Source of the DNA: Chitinophagales bacterium
GTDB taxonomy: Bacteria; Bacteroidota; Bacteroidia; Chitinophagales; UBA10324
Reading direction: 5' to 3'
NCBI GenBank assembly: GCA_019694975.1
Contig: JAIBAY010000002.1
Coordinates: forward strand, 124,001-188,000
Length of the DNA: 64,000 nt
Shown: positions 35,683 to 44,886 of the stretch, piece after piece
Numbering within the stretch: position 1 is the stretch's first letter
How the letters are laid out: each line of letters begins with the position of its first letter
Program-made: the position numbers and the translations under genes
Notes under the pieces: model-generated
What the model saw: the letters and a program-made list of their open reading frames with translations, nothing else
What the model was told of the DNA's origin: nothing
The model's database searches: none

Positions 35683-35829
35683 AAAGCAATTGCTACCAGC
35701 CAAATTAAAAAAGTTTCAAGCTGGCATGCAGGCGTTCTCATTTTTATGCAAATCAAATGAGATGACAATTAATTACTGCAACACTTCCACAAAGAATTTT
35801 AAGTAAATTCGCCACTGAAATTTTTTCAC

Positions 35830-36366
35830 ATGAGACCAACTTCACGTCAGTACCGTTTTCTGATTCTATCGATCATGATTTTGCTGGCAGCATTAAGCAG
35901 GTTATTGACCAACCAGCTGCATCTTTGGAACTTCACACCCATCGCAGCCATTGCACTATTCAGCGGCGCCCACTTCAGCAATAAAAAGTTTGCCTTCCTT
36001 GTTCCGCTCATAGCAATGCTCATCACCGATGCTTTTCTTGGTTTCCATCCGGGTATGTGGGACGTCTATGCGACTTTACTTCTGGTAACCTTCATAGGCT
36101 TCCAGCTCCGTGACAATGTAAGGGTATTGCCGGTGGTGGCCGCTGCATTACTGTCTTCTCTCCTCTTCTTTTCCGTCACCAATTTTGCAGTATGGCTGGG
36201 TTCAGGAATGTATCCTCTCACCTGGCAGGGGCTCAACACCTGCTTTGTGGCAGCCATTCCTTTCTTTGGTAATACAGTAGCCGGTGATTTATTTTATTGC
36301 GGTGTCTTGTTTGGCGGATTTGAATTGATCAGGCGGTTTTATCCGCAGGTTACGCGCCTTGCCTGA
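35830..36366 (+). CDS. DUF6580-type integral membrane protein
   Basis: 178 residues with about five membrane helices. The conserved NFTPIAAIALFSGAHF and the GFHPGMWDVYATL stretch are characteristic of the DUF6580 family. The family has no proven function. It is compact and very hydrophobic, somewhat like small transporter subunits. It is convergent with a cobalamin-riboswitch-controlled receptor gene. A role in cofactor uptake is possible but only inferred. TAaaTTCG about 25 bp before the start is a weak promoter candidate. Confidence 0.75.
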   Translation: MRPTSRQYRFLILSIMILLAALSRLLTNQLHLWNFTPIAAIALFSGAHFSNKKFAFLVPLIAMLITDAFLGFHPGMWDVYATLLLVTFIGFQLRDNVRVLPVVAAALLSSLLFFSVTNFAVWLGSGMYPLTWQGLNTCFVAAIPFFGNTVAGDLFYCGVLFGGFELIRRFYPQVTRLA

Positions 36367-36446
36367 TTTTATTCTTGCACTGAAGTATGCCGTTAATCGT
36401 GTAGATGCCGTACAATGCACCTGAAAAGGGCCATTGCAGCACTGCG

Positions 36447-36466
36447 ATATTTTCAGCTGAAAATAT
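36447..36466. repeat. Perfect 20-bp palindrome between convergent genes
   Basis: ATATTTTCAG followed by its reverse complement, in the gap between the DUF6580 gene and the btuB-like gene. It could form a hairpin in both transcripts, but there is no T-run of terminator length. Confidence 0.5.
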
Positions 36467-36597
36467 ATCAGCAGAAATAACATTCAGGCATACTTCATGG
36501 CATAGTTGATACACCTTGTTATTTCCGGACTGCACGCGAATGCCGGAGTTGGTTCCGCTGATGTGCTTTCACCCTTCCGTGAAAAGAAAAATCACTT

Positions 36598-38811
36598 TCA
36601 AAAGGAAGCATTCAGCGAAATATACATTCCAATTCCTTTAGTGGTGAATCCCCTGATTTCCGTGTACGTAGTATTGAAAAGGTTTTCCACTTTCAGCGAT
36701 GCACCAAAATGTTCATTCAGCCTGTATCTCATTAACAGGTCGGTGAGAAAATATCCTTTGAGCGGAACAGCGTTCAGCGCTCCAAATGGTCCAAGCGCAT
36801 AATCATAGTATATGTCATTGTAGCTGCCTGTCCATCGTCCGCTCAGCCTGATTGTTGCATTGCGCAGAAGAGTTAGCGTGATGCCTAAATTGGCAGTGGA
36901 GGGCCGGCGCACTAAGCCATCTGTTTCCACCATGGAGACAGGAAAGGCCCCATTACTATAAAGTTGCACATGATTACCTTCTGTGTGCACAGTATCCAAT
37001 TCAGCTGCATCATAGGTTAAGTTTCCTTTCATAAGGCTGATGTTGGCATCCAGCATGAGCCATTTTCGTATTGGGAATGAACAATAGGCAGCTGCACCCC
37101 AGCTGTGTTGTGTTCCGGCATTGATGTAGGTATCACCCCTGAAATCGTCACGATAAAAATCCTGCCCTAATTCCCCAACAGGAACATTCTTATCCCACAG
37201 GTAAACATATTCAATGGAATGCTGAACACTTGATGTGTAGAATGACGCACCGCAGCTGATTTGTTTTCCCGGAAAAAACTTAATCCCCAACTCCACAGAC
37301 CTTGCATATTCTGCCTGCAATGTCGGGTTACCACGTGTGATATCGGACGTATAATAAACATCCGGTGCATACAACTGATACAGCGAGGGCGCATTGAATC
37401 CTGTAGAATAGGATGCATACAACCTCGCATGCTGCCCGATGAGATACGAAGGATTGATCTCGTACACCAAAGTGCTTCCGTACAAATCATGTTTGTTATA
37501 ACGTGCTCCTGCCACGATGTTCAGCTTTTTCAAAGATGGTGAAAAGAGCCTGCCGTCAATATCCGTTTGCACAAACAAGTTGAAAATGGAGGCATGCAGA
37601 TTAAGGGTGTCAAGATCACTCACCAGTTCGAAGGCATAGGCGCTATTGAAATAGTGTGTCGCCGATGTCATGGTCTCATAGCTGATACCGGTACCTGCAG
37701 TCAGCATCAGGTATTTCCATTTATAATGCCCAAGCACTTCATTATTCAGTTCAGCTCCTTCATAAAGTCCGTTGGCATACGTATGATCACTGGTGCCGGC
37801 TGCATCAATCAAGGAAGAATCATCTACGGATGTACGATGCAAGAAGCTGTAACCTCCGTCAAACTGCATATCAAACTGCTTGTTGAAACGATAGGTTGCA
37901 TTGCAGGAAACAAAATTCCTTTGGGTAAAAATCCTGGTACTGTCGCCATCATAAAGTGTCGTCGGCACATCGGGCGACCTGAACTTAAATCCTGCTTTAT
38001 CATAGTCTGCTGCCGCATTGGTAAAGTTATAGGCTACTGCAACATCTACATCATTGTGCGCATAACCTAACTTCGCTCCAATCTTTTGCTGGCTGAAATC
38101 ATCCCTGTCGAAGCTGCGAAAATCTGCCGATACTGTTGAAGTATCAATAGTCGCATCCAATCCGTTTACATGATTATTATATCCGTCAATATTAACATAG
38201 ATGCCGTTGCTGAAGGTATACCCCACAAAGATGTTTTCTTCGAGCAATGAAGTCTGGCTGCCAAAAATACCTCCGTTCACTGCTGCTCCCACATGAAAGC
38301 CGGTTGTCTGTTTACCGCGGGTGATTATATTAATGGCACCGCCTACTGCAGAAGAACCATATAATGTGCTGTGCGATCCACGTACAATTTCTATCTGCTC
38401 CACGTTTGAGAGTGGCAACTCATTCAGGTCAAGTGCATTGTTGGTGGAAGAAGGGTCACTGACCGGAATGCCATCAATCATGATCACTACCTGGTTTCCG
38501 GCGGTACCACGCATGAAAACAGTTTGTGTCATACCCGGATTTTGTCCCGAACCGATTACAGAGATTCCGGTGTAGCCTGACAGCAATGAGGAAAGTGTTT
38601 TTGCGCCGCTTTGTTGCAGCTCTTCCCTGGTGATAACTGTTACCTCGCGGCCTGTGGCATTCACATCCTTGGCTGTAGTGGTGGCAGTAACAATTACTTC
38701 CTGCAAAGGATAGGCGTTCAGAGAGTCTTTATCCTGCCCTGAAATTTTGCTGTAGCAGAAAACAAAAACAACGGTGTATAGCGAAATCCGCAGCAAATTG
38801 ATTTGTTGCAT
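36598..38811 (-). CDS. btuB: BtuB-like TonB-dependent vitamin B12 receptor
   Basis: 737 residues. A signal peptide of about 25 residues ends in SGQ. A TonB box-like segment (LQEVIVTATTT) follows at residues ~36-46. The plug domain covers ~50-165 (ITREELQQSGAKTLSSLLSGYTGI, RGTAGNQVVIMIDGIPV, IEIVRGSHSTLYGSSAVGGAINIIT). The 22-strand barrel ends in YISLNASF with a terminal aromatic. The plug signature is BtuB-like, and a cobalamin riboswitch lies directly upstream on the same strand, so the substrate is very likely cobalamin or another corrinoid. The riboswitch should shut off expression when B12 is plentiful. Confidence 0.9.
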   Translation of the reverse strand: MQQINLLRISLYTVVFVFCYSKISGQDKDSLNAYPLQEVIVTATTTAKDVNATGREVTVITREELQQSGAKTLSSLLSGYTGISVIGSGQNPGMTQTVFMRGTAGNQVVIMIDGIPVSDPSSTNNALDLNELPLSNVEQIEIVRGSHSTLYGSSAVGGAINIITRGKQTTGFHVGAAVNGGIFGSQTSLLEENIFVGYTFSNGIYVNIDGYNNHVNGLDATIDTSTVSADFRSFDRDDFSQQKIGAKLGYAHNDVDVAVAYNFTNAAADYDKAGFKFRSPDVPTTLYDGDSTRIFTQRNFVSCNATYRFNKQFDMQFDGGYSFLHRTSVDDSSLIDAAGTSDHTYANGLYEGAELNNEVLGHYKWKYLMLTAGTGISYETMTSATHYFNSAYAFELVSDLDTLNLHASIFNLFVQTDIDGRLFSPSLKKLNIVAGARYNKHDLYGSTLVYEINPSYLIGQHARLYASYSTGFNAPSLYQLYAPDVYYTSDITRGNPTLQAEYARSVELGIKFFPGKQISCGASFYTSSVQHSIEYVYLWDKNVPVGELGQDFYRDDFRGDTYINAGTQHSWGAAAYCSFPIRKWLMLDANISLMKGNLTYDAAELDTVHTEGNHVQLYSNGAFPVSMVETDGLVRRPSTANLGITLTLLRNATIRLSGRWTGSYNDIYYDYALGPFGALNAVPLKGYFLTDLLMRYRLNEHFGASLKVENLFNTTYTEIRGFTTKGIGMYISLNASF

Positions 38812-38919
38812 AAAAAGTCATTTCATCGGTGTTACCCGCACCGTCGTGATTAATGTTGCCTGTTGGGAAAGAAATGAGCAGGTATTACTCATCTCTGCTT
38901 TTTCCCGAAGCATTGATTG

Positions 38920-39108
38920 AGTTGACTGGCAGGTCTTCTGACTTATCCGGTTTTTCTTGACGGCCTTCCCATCCCGCATGGCGGTAACAGTGGCAGCAGT
39001 TGTCAATTTAATGGCTGGCATTTCGCCATCCGGAATCACAGCAGCGGGAACTGTCCCCGGTTTTCACGGGGTTCCCTTTTCATCTACCTGTTATTACAGG
39101 AGAAACCA
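38920..39108 (-). promoter_or_regulatory. Cobalamin riboswitch
   Basis: Read on the minus strand, the leader contains the class I landmarks in order: GGGAACCCCGTGAAAACCG, CCCGCTGCTGTGA, the B12 box TGCCACTG, GGGATGGGAAGG, and the closing AGTCAGAAGACCTGCC. The end lies about 110 nt before the ATG of the btuB-like gene. Binding of adenosylcobalamin-type ligand should repress the receptor. Confidence 0.92.
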
Positions 39109-39474
39109 TTCAACGGTGTGAAAATATTATTTTTTCTTTCTGTTTCCCAGTTATTTGCTGCCCTGAAAGATTCCTTATTACACTTATCAATGAAAAAAAG
39201 TCTTCCAGATTGATAGCTGTGATTTAGCACTGCATCAGTATGCATACCGTGTATCATACAGAAGCAATTTGAGGCACAACCTTTATTCCTTTCGATAATG
39301 ATGCAACGAACTTTTAATTCACTGCACGCAGAAGGTATTATTCTAAACAAATTTTAACGGCAATAAGTGAACATGGGCTAACATCTTAATTGCATCAGCA
39401 ATTCATCTTTTTATTGCTGTAGCAATGCTTACATTTATCAGATAGTATCATTATCACTTCAAAGCGTGATTAGC
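39109..39474. other. 366-bp spacer between divergent btuB leader and rnhA, nothing coding recognised
   Basis: AT-rich DNA. It must hold the promoter of the riboswitch transcript (minus) and of rnhA (plus), but neither shows a clear TAnnTTTG box. An 88-codon frame on the minus strand overlaps the riboswitch and is not credible. Confidence 0.5.
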
Positions 39475-39954
39475 ATGCAAAAATCAAAAAGCCAACCTGA
39501 CAACATCAAGCTGTTTACCGATGGGGCCTGCAGCGGCAATCCCGGGCCGGGCGGATACGGATACATCCTGAAGTGGGGCAAGCATGAGAAGGAATTTTCG
39601 GAAGGCTTTGCCAGAACAACCAACAACCGGATGGAACTGATGGCTGTCATAAAAGGACTCGAAGCATTAAAATTTGACGGCATGTACGTCACTGTAGTCA
39701 GCGATTCAAAATATGTGGTGGATGCGGTTAAGCAAGGCTGGTTGTTTAACTGGGAGAAAAAAGGTTGGAAGAAAGTGAAGAATACTGATCTCTGGAAGAA
39801 ATTTTTGCCGCTCTATCATAAACATAAAGTCAGTTTTCACTGGATAAAAGGACATGCCGGTCACTTTGAAAATGAGCGCTGCGATGAACTGGCAGTACAG
39901 GCCTCACAGCAACCACTTCTGCAGGATGATGTGGGATATACAGCTGCTGAATGA
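39475..39954 (+). CDS. rnhA: Ribonuclease HI
   Basis: 159 residues from the ATG at 39475; a GTG three codons earlier is also in frame. The four active-site acids are present: D16 in LFTDGACSGNPGPGG, E54 in TTNNRMELMAV, D77 in VSDSKYVVDAV and D137 in NERCDELA. It degrades the RNA strand of RNA-DNA hybrids. WIKGHAGHFENERCD is a full match to the family's C-terminal motif. Monocistronic. Confidence 0.96.
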   Translation: MQKSKSQPDNIKLFTDGACSGNPGPGGYGYILKWGKHEKEFSEGFARTTNNRMELMAVIKGLEALKFDGMYVTVVSDSKYVVDAVKQGWLFNWEKKGWKKVKNTDLWKKFLPLYHKHKVSFHWIKGHAGHFENERCDELAVQASQQPLLQDDVGYTAAE

Positions 39955-40190
39955 AGAATTCCTGGTTGCAGCACTTCAAGCGTGATCACGATTCATGGCC
40001 TTATTACAGGTTTGCCGCTCACCGCTATTGATAATGAAGCATAAAAAAGTCTTAACTACAGCGCAATTGGCAAATGTTGAATATACACTTGTAACCTTGG
40101 CGGTCTGCAAAGCATCAGGATTTGCTTGGCTGACTGAAATAATTATGTCATCAGCCCCGGCAATGGAAGCATCATAAAAAGAAGATGATT

Positions 40191-41237
40191 TTAAGCGCTT
40201 ACCGCTGAAGTTGCGGCCTGTGCTACCCTCGAAGAACGCATGTAATCATCCAGCTTATCCACCATTTCCTTCGATCCCATAAAAACAGGAGACCTTTCAT
40301 GTAATTCTACGGGTTGAATGTCGAGTATGCGCCGTTGCCCGTCTGTTGCCTTTCCGCCTGCCTGTTCAACGATGAAAGCCATCGGAAAACATTCATACAG
40401 TAAACGAAGCTTGCCTTTAGACGAAGTACGGGTTGCCGGGTACATGAAGATACCTCCATACATCAGGTTGCGGTGAATATCACCCACAAGCGATCCGATA
40501 TATCGCAATGAATAAGGGCGATTTGTTGCTTTATCTTCCGACTGGCAATAAGTAATATATTCCTTCACAGGCATCTCAAACTTTAAAAAGTTACCCTGGT
40601 TGACGGAATAAATTTTTCCTGAATCAGGCGTTTTGATATCCGGGTGAGAAAGGCAAAATTCACCAATAGACGGATCAAGTGTAAATCCGTTAACACCGTT
40701 TCCTGTTGTATAAACCATCATTGTGGATGAACCATAAATGATATATCCTGCAGCCACCTGCCTTGAACCCTTCTGCATGAAATCTTCCATATTACACGGC
40801 CCGAAAAATGACTGCCTGCGGTAAATACTGAAGATCGTGCCAATGGCAACATTCACATCAATATTGCTGGAACCGTCGAGCGGATCGAGCGTTACCACGT
40901 ATTTGGCATTGCGTGAATCTTCCGTTACAATAGGTATAAAATCATCGTTTTCTTCCGAGGCCATGCCACAACATTCACCGCTGACGCGAAGGGCTGAAAT
41001 GAATTGCTCATTGGCAAACATATCAAGTTTCTTCACTTCATCACCGGTGGTATTGTTAATGCCGGTGGTGCCGAGAATATCCACTAATCCGGCTTTATTC
41101 ACTTCGCGGTTAACAATCTTGGCGGCGAAAGCAATATCGCGCAACAACCCGCTCAACTCACCGGTCGCGAATGGAAAATCTTTTTCATTCTGAAATATGA
41201 ATTCATCGAGGGTAATTACTTTGCGCAGACTATTCAT
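40191..41237 (-). CDS. fbp: Class I fructose-1,6-bisphosphatase
   Basis: 348 residues from the ATG at 41237. The open frame extends 22 residues upstream to 41303, but that part lacks family similarity and would overlap a likely promoter box at 41301-41308. The start [14 protein letters not shown], the metal-binding [12 protein letters not shown] and the [22 protein letters not shown] substrate region are all typical of FBPase class I. It makes fructose 6-phosphate in gluconeogenesis. Confidence 0.95.
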   Translation of the reverse strand: MNSLRKVITLDEFIFQNEKDFPFATGELSGLLRDIAFAAKIVNREVNKAGLVDILGTTGINNTTGDEVKKLDMFANEQFISALRVSGECCGMASEENDDFIPIVTEDSRNAKYVVTLDPLDGSSNIDVNVAIGTIFSIYRRQSFFGPCNMEDFMQKGSRQVAAGYIIYGSSTMMVYTTGNGVNGFTLDPSIGEFCLSHPDIKTPDSGKIYSVNQGNFLKFEMPVKEYITYCQSEDKATNRPYSLRYIGSLVGDIHRNLMYGGIFMYPATRTSSKGKLRLLYECFPMAFIVEQAGGKATDGQRRILDIQPVELHERSPVFMGSKEMVDKLDDYMRSSRVAQAATSAVSA

Positions 41238-41300
41238 AGAGATGAAGGCTTGGTGAAAAACAAATGCGAAATCCAGTTCCGGAGTTCGCATCGTGCATTG

Positions 41301-41326
41301 CAAATATAAAATAACTTCTTTTCAAA
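41301..41326 (-). promoter_or_regulatory. Probable fbp promoter
   Basis: Read on the minus strand: TTTG at 41326-41323, 14 bp, then TATATTTG at 41308-41301. The -7 box is perfect; the spacing to the -33 box is a little short. Transcription near 41294 would leave a leader of about 57 nt before the preferred start. Confidence 0.45.
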
Positions 41327-41437
41327 CATAATTTCACGCAAACTTATTTACCTGTTTCCCATCGCATGTTACTGCATTGCCATACGGTAAAATTTTCATC
41401 AGTAATTCATTTTGTATCTTGAGGCGGTGTTATCAGC

Positions 41438-41560
41438 AGCTAACTCAAAACAGGCAATCAATGCAGTCATGCTGAATTTATTTCAGCATCTGTCAATGAA
41501 TTAAGAGATCCTGATCCCTATCAGTCGGGACTGGATGACTCCCTATATTTTGAGATAGCT
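41438..41560 (-). repeat. MITE-like dispersed element, copy B
   Basis: 123 bp, in reverse orientation relative to copy A, with ends AGCTAACTCAAAA and TTTTGAGATAGCT. The internal hairpin near the end is a perfect GCTGAA / TTCAGC stem around ATAAA. It lies in the spacer between fbp and the delta-60 repeat gene. Confidence 0.88.
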
Positions 41561-41623
41561 GCTATACCAGATGCCTCTCTTGGTTTCACTGCAATTAATC
41601 TTTATTCAACAAATCTTAGCCAC

Positions 41624-43216
41624 ATGAAAAAATCATTACCCGTTTTGCTCATTTCTGTCATTAACATCTTTTGCCATAAACCTGTGCAGGCACAGGTCCC
41701 CGGCACACCGGATTCATCTTTCGCCGTAAACGGCATTCAATTGCTTCAACCTTCATCAGGTTTCGACAACGCGTATTCCATCGCAATGCTCGATGACGGT
41801 AAGATGCTCATTGGCGGGGCTTCGGAGGTTTCCGGTCCCGGTAACTGGGATGTGGTTGTGTATCGCCTTAACCCGGATGGCAGCATTGATGAAACCTTTG
41901 GCAACAATGGCTTTGCCTACAACGACTACCAGAACTACAGCCAGTATGTGCGCAGCATGAAAAGATTATCCAATGGCAAACTTCTTTTTGTCGGCGGTGC
42001 TGAAGTCAATTTCCAGGTGGATGTATTTGCAACACAACTGAACGAGGATGGAACACCGGACACCGATTTCGGTGACAATGGCACAGTGCTCATTCCTATC
42101 GGAACAGGTGAAGACATTTGCATGGCAGCCGTTGAACAGGCTGATGGCAAAATAGTCATCGTTGGAAATTATGGAGTAGCCAGTACCACTTTTACTAATC
42201 CGGTTGCAATCCGGCTAAATACCGATGGAAGTCTGGACGATGACTATGGCACCAATGGGATTGCCTTAATTGATGCGGGATATAATTATGAATCAGCGGA
42301 AGATGTAATCCTGATGGATGATGGCGGCATCATGGCAACCGGTTATGCCGGCAACAGCCATTATGATATTCTCAGCTTCAGGCTCGATGGATCAGGGCAA
42401 CTCAATCCCAATTATGGAATCAACGGTATCGCTGTTTATAATCTGAATAATGGTGATGATATGGCGTATGCTATTACAAAGAGTCCGGTGGATGGAAAAA
42501 TCCTGATCGGTGGAAAGGTCGGGAGCGGAAGCACAAAAACAGATTTCCTGGTAATGGCTGTTAATGAATATGGCTTAATTGATTCCTCATTTGGCACAAA
42601 CGGCAAAACATCACAAAACATCAAAGTGAATGATGCCGGCCTCGACCTTGCGGTGCAGAGTAATGGCAGAATCATCCTGGGTGGCACGGCAGGCGCCGGT
42701 TTCGCCACCAACGACTTTGCCATTTGCAGGTTTAACCAGGATGGCAGCATTGATTCTACGTTTGGAACCAATGGTTCAACACTTTCAGAAATCTCTTCCT
42801 TCTTTTCAGACATCGAAGATGTCGCCTTGCAACCGGATGGCAAGATCGTAGCGTGCGGTATAGCTGCCAGTGCCAATAATGATATGGGAATAGTGCGCTA
42901 TAAAGGCGACGACGTAGCCACAGGTGCTGCTGCCCTGAACACGCAGAGCAGTGCTATACAATGTGATTTATATCCAAATCCTTCCAATGGATCTTTTAAC
43001 CTTTCGCTGTACGATGCATCCGGATATTCGGGCAGTATGCAGGTTCAGTTATTAAAATTGACCGGCCAGTTGGTATTTGAAAAAAGCATTGATATGAATT
43101 CGGGAGTTGCATATACGACGCTCGATATAACAAAAATGACAGGTACCAATACTTATATCCTGAAAGTTACCGCAGGCAACTGTCAGTTCAACAGGTCAGT
43201 TGTTATTCAGCATTAG
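41624..43216 (+). CDS. Secreted delta-60-repeat protein with T9SS sorting domain
   Basis: 530 residues. A signal peptide (LPVLLISVINIFCHKPVQAQ) is followed by about seven delta-60 repeats of ~52 residues. Each has a DGKMLIGG-type strand and an RLNPDGSIDETFGNNG-type strand, probably forming a beta-propeller. The last ~85 residues (CDLYPNPSNGSFNLSL... YILKVTAG... VVIQH) form a type A T9SS sorting domain. The function is unknown. Similar proteins in Bacteroidota are surface or secreted proteins with no known enzyme activity. Confidence 0.88.
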   Translation: MKKSLPVLLISVINIFCHKPVQAQVPGTPDSSFAVNGIQLLQPSSGFDNAYSIAMLDDGKMLIGGASEVSGPGNWDVVVYRLNPDGSIDETFGNNGFAYNDYQNYSQYVRSMKRLSNGKLLFVGGAEVNFQVDVFATQLNEDGTPDTDFGDNGTVLIPIGTGEDICMAAVEQADGKIVIVGNYGVASTTFTNPVAIRLNTDGSLDDDYGTNGIALIDAGYNYESAEDVILMDDGGIMATGYAGNSHYDILSFRLDGSGQLNPNYGINGIAVYNLNNGDDMAYAITKSPVDGKILIGGKVGSGSTKTDFLVMAVNEYGLIDSSFGTNGKTSQNIKVNDAGLDLAVQSNGRIILGGTAGAGFATNDFAICRFNQDGSIDSTFGTNGSTLSEISSFFSDIEDVALQPDGKIVACGIAASANNDMGIVRYKGDDVATGAAALNTQSSAIQCDLYPNPSNGSFNLSLYDASGYSGSMQVQLLKLTGQLVFEKSIDMNSGVAYTTLDITKMTGTNTYILKVTAGNCQFNRSVVIQH

Positions 43217-43448
43217 CGCCTGAACCATTTCACTCAGGTGACTGCAAAAGAAGTATCGCCTGTATAATGGTCTTGCTGAACCGACTTCAGTAAAATAAAA
43301 TATCCCTTGATAAGATTATTCAGTGGATAGGGCTTCTGTATTTTATCGATTCTTCCCGATCAAATATTTTAGCAAGCAGATCAATGAGCAATACTTTGCG
43401 CAAGCGGTTAGCAATTATTGTAGATGAAATAAATTTTCAAATTAATTT

Positions 43449-43468
43449 GCGTAACTCAAAGGTTACGC
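43449..43468. promoter_or_regulatory. ArsR operator site 1
   Basis: GCGTAAC, 6 bp, GTTACGC: a perfect 7-bp inverted repeat. It abuts a TTG-N21-TTaaTTTG promoter candidate (43418-43449), so a bound regulator would block transcription start. The ArsR gene lies downstream in the same operon. Confidence 0.65.
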
Positions 43469-43476
43469 ATATTTTT

Positions 43477-43496
43477 GCGTAACTTAAATGTTACTC
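43477..43496. promoter_or_regulatory. ArsR operator site 2
   Basis: GCGTAAC, 6 bp, GTTACTC: the same inverted repeat with one mismatch, 28 bp from site 1. It runs over a possible ATG at 43488, which favours the ATG at 43500 as the start of the next gene. Confidence 0.6.
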
Positions 43497-43499
43497 AAT

Positions 43500-43928
43500 A
43501 TGCAAAGAGAAATCAGACACACATTTTACTTTGCCCGGAGTCCTGAGGAAGTTTGGGACTATTTAACAAAGCCTGCATTGATGGAACAATGGCTTATGCC
43601 CAGTGATTTCAAGCCTATACCGGGGCATCACTTTCGGTTTACAAATCCGAACAACACATTTGTCGTATGCGAAGTGCTGGAGGTAAAACCATTCACCTTT
43701 TTAAGTTATGTTTGGAAAAATGACTGGGAAGTTACTAAAACACCATATACTTCACAGGTAAGCTGGACGCTAAATCCGGTTGAAGATGGTACCGAATTAC
43801 TGCTGGTACACAGCGGATTTGAGTTGCTGAAGAACCTTACAGCCCATAACAGTGGCTGGATTTTCCTTTGCAATAAATTATCAGACCTGTTAAAAGAGGC
43901 TAAGAAGCATGAAAACACAAACCCATGA
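43500..43928 (+). CDS. SRPBCC/AHSA1-domain protein in an ArsR operon
   Basis: 142 residues from the ATG at 43500 (four codons after an in-frame ATG that falls inside operator 2). Whole-length START-like/AHSA1 fold: REIRHTFYFARSPEEVWDYLTKPALMEQWLMP opens the domain, and the FTFLSYVW and VSWTLNPVEDGTELLLVHSGF strands follow. Such proteins bind hydrophobic ligands; many are encoded next to ArsR-type repressors with unknown ligand. The last ~20 bp overlap the start of the ArsR gene. Confidence 0.85.
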   Translation: MQREIRHTFYFARSPEEVWDYLTKPALMEQWLMPSDFKPIPGHHFRFTNPNNTFVVCEVLEVKPFTFLSYVWKNDWEVTKTPYTSQVSWTLNPVEDGTELLLVHSGFELLKNLTAHNSGWIFLCNKLSDLLKEAKKHENTNP

Positions 43929-44235
43929 TGCCTTCCAGGTAATTGCCGACCCCAGTCGCAGGCAAATGCTGATGATGCTTTCAAAAGACAGCATGACCAT
44001 AAATTCCATTGCCGAAAATTTTGACATGAGCCGGCCTGCTGTTTCAAAGCATGTAAAAATTCTTTACAATGCCGGATTCATTTCTATTACGGGTATTGGC
44101 AGGGAGCGGCATTGCATCCTGAAGCAGGACGGATTTAACGAGTTGCAGGATTTCATCAACTATTTCGATAAGTTCTGGACAAACAAACTCAATAAATTAC
44201 AAGCACTGCTCAATAACAAGTCAAAACAATATTGA
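43909..44235 (+). CDS. ArsR-family transcriptional repressor
   Basis: 108 residues. Winged-helix with FQVIADPSRRQMLMML at the start, recognition helix MSRPAVSKHVKIL, and a wing near TGIGRERHCIL. It lacks the ELCVCDL-type Cys metal site of classical arsenic sensors, so it belongs to the SRPBCC-associated non-metal group. The coding region overlaps the preceding SRPBCC gene by 20 bp and ends 1 bp before the next one. It most likely binds the two GCGTAAC inverted repeats at 43449-43496 and represses its own operon. Confidence 0.9.
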   Translation: MKTQTHDAFQVIADPSRRQMLMMLSKDSMTINSIAENFDMSRPAVSKHVKILYNAGFISITGIGRERHCILKQDGFNELQDFINYFDKFWTNKLNKLQALLNNKSKQY

Positions 44236-44236
44236 A

Positions 44237-44680
44237 ATGAACAACAATGATTTCACATCAACATTCACCGTAGACCAATCGACGGTAGTAGTGTTTAATG
44301 CCATTAATAATGTAAACAATTGGTGGCAGGGGAAAATCACCGGAGACAGTCACCAAATCAATGATGAGTTTGTTTACAACATGATGGACTTCCATATTTC
44401 AAAACAAAGAGTAGTGGAACTGATTCCATTCAAAAAAGTTGTTTGGTTAATTACTGAAAGCAATCTGACATCGTTCACAAACCACTCGGAATGGACAGGA
44501 ACGAAAGTAATCTTTGAAATTTCTGCGGATAAAAACAAGACCCAATTGCTCTTTACCCATCAGGGTTTAGTGCCAAAATTTGAATGCTACGGAGATTGCT
44601 CCGGAGCATGGAGTGAACTGATTCAAAAAAGCTTATTTAGCTTGATAACTACAGGTAAGGGTGTAAATGTTTTTAATTAG
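44237..44680 (+). CDS. Second SRPBCC-domain protein of the ArsR operon
   Basis: 147 residues. AHSA1/START-like fold with FTSTFTVDQSTVVVFNAINNVNNWW at the start, KVVWLITESN in the middle and TQLLFTHQGLVPKFECYGDCSGAWSELI near the end. It begins 1 bp after the ArsR stop. It differs clearly from the first SRPBCC gene, so the pair is not a recent duplication. Ligand unknown. A MITE-like element starts on the base after its TAG stop. Confidence 0.85.
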   Translation: MNNNDFTSTFTVDQSTVVVFNAINNVNNWWQGKITGDSHQINDEFVYNMMDFHISKQRVVELIPFKKVVWLITESNLTSFTNHSEWTGTKVIFEISADKNKTQLLFTHQGLVPKFECYGDCSGAWSELIQKSLFSLITTGKGVNVFN

Positions 44681-44805
44681 AAGCTATATCAAAACAGGCA
44701 ATCAATGTGGTCATACCGGATTTATTCCGGCATCTGTCAATGCATGGTAGAGATCCTGATCCCGATTGATCGTGACAGAATGAGTCCAAGTATTTTGAGA
44801 CAGTT
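44681..44805 (-). repeat. MITE-like dispersed element, copy C
   Basis: 125 bp, same orientation as copy B. The left end on the plus strand is AAGCTATATCAAAACAGG, the right end ATTTTGAGACAGTT. The internal hairpin is TGCCGGA / TCCGGTA around ATAAA on the minus strand. It begins directly after the TAG of the SRPBCC gene, as copy A does after its gene. Confidence 0.88.
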
Positions 44806-44886
44806 GCCAACAACAATGTCCGGACTATATACTCTTCATCTTATCCGGACTCCCTAACTTTACGATCACCGAAAAATTTCTAAACA

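Noticed and set aside
38818..39039. 73-codon minus-strand ORF upstream of the btuB-like gene
   Set aside because: It lies over the cobalamin riboswitch, whose conserved blocks explain the sequence.
39084..39350. 88-codon minus-strand ORF upstream of the riboswitch
   Set aside because: It overlaps the 5' part of the riboswitch and has no recognisable domain.
44681..44805. Possible small RNA or terminator instead of a mobile element
   Set aside because: As a sole explanation it fails, because the shared inverted ends and both orientations in four places fit a MITE better; an RNA role remains open.
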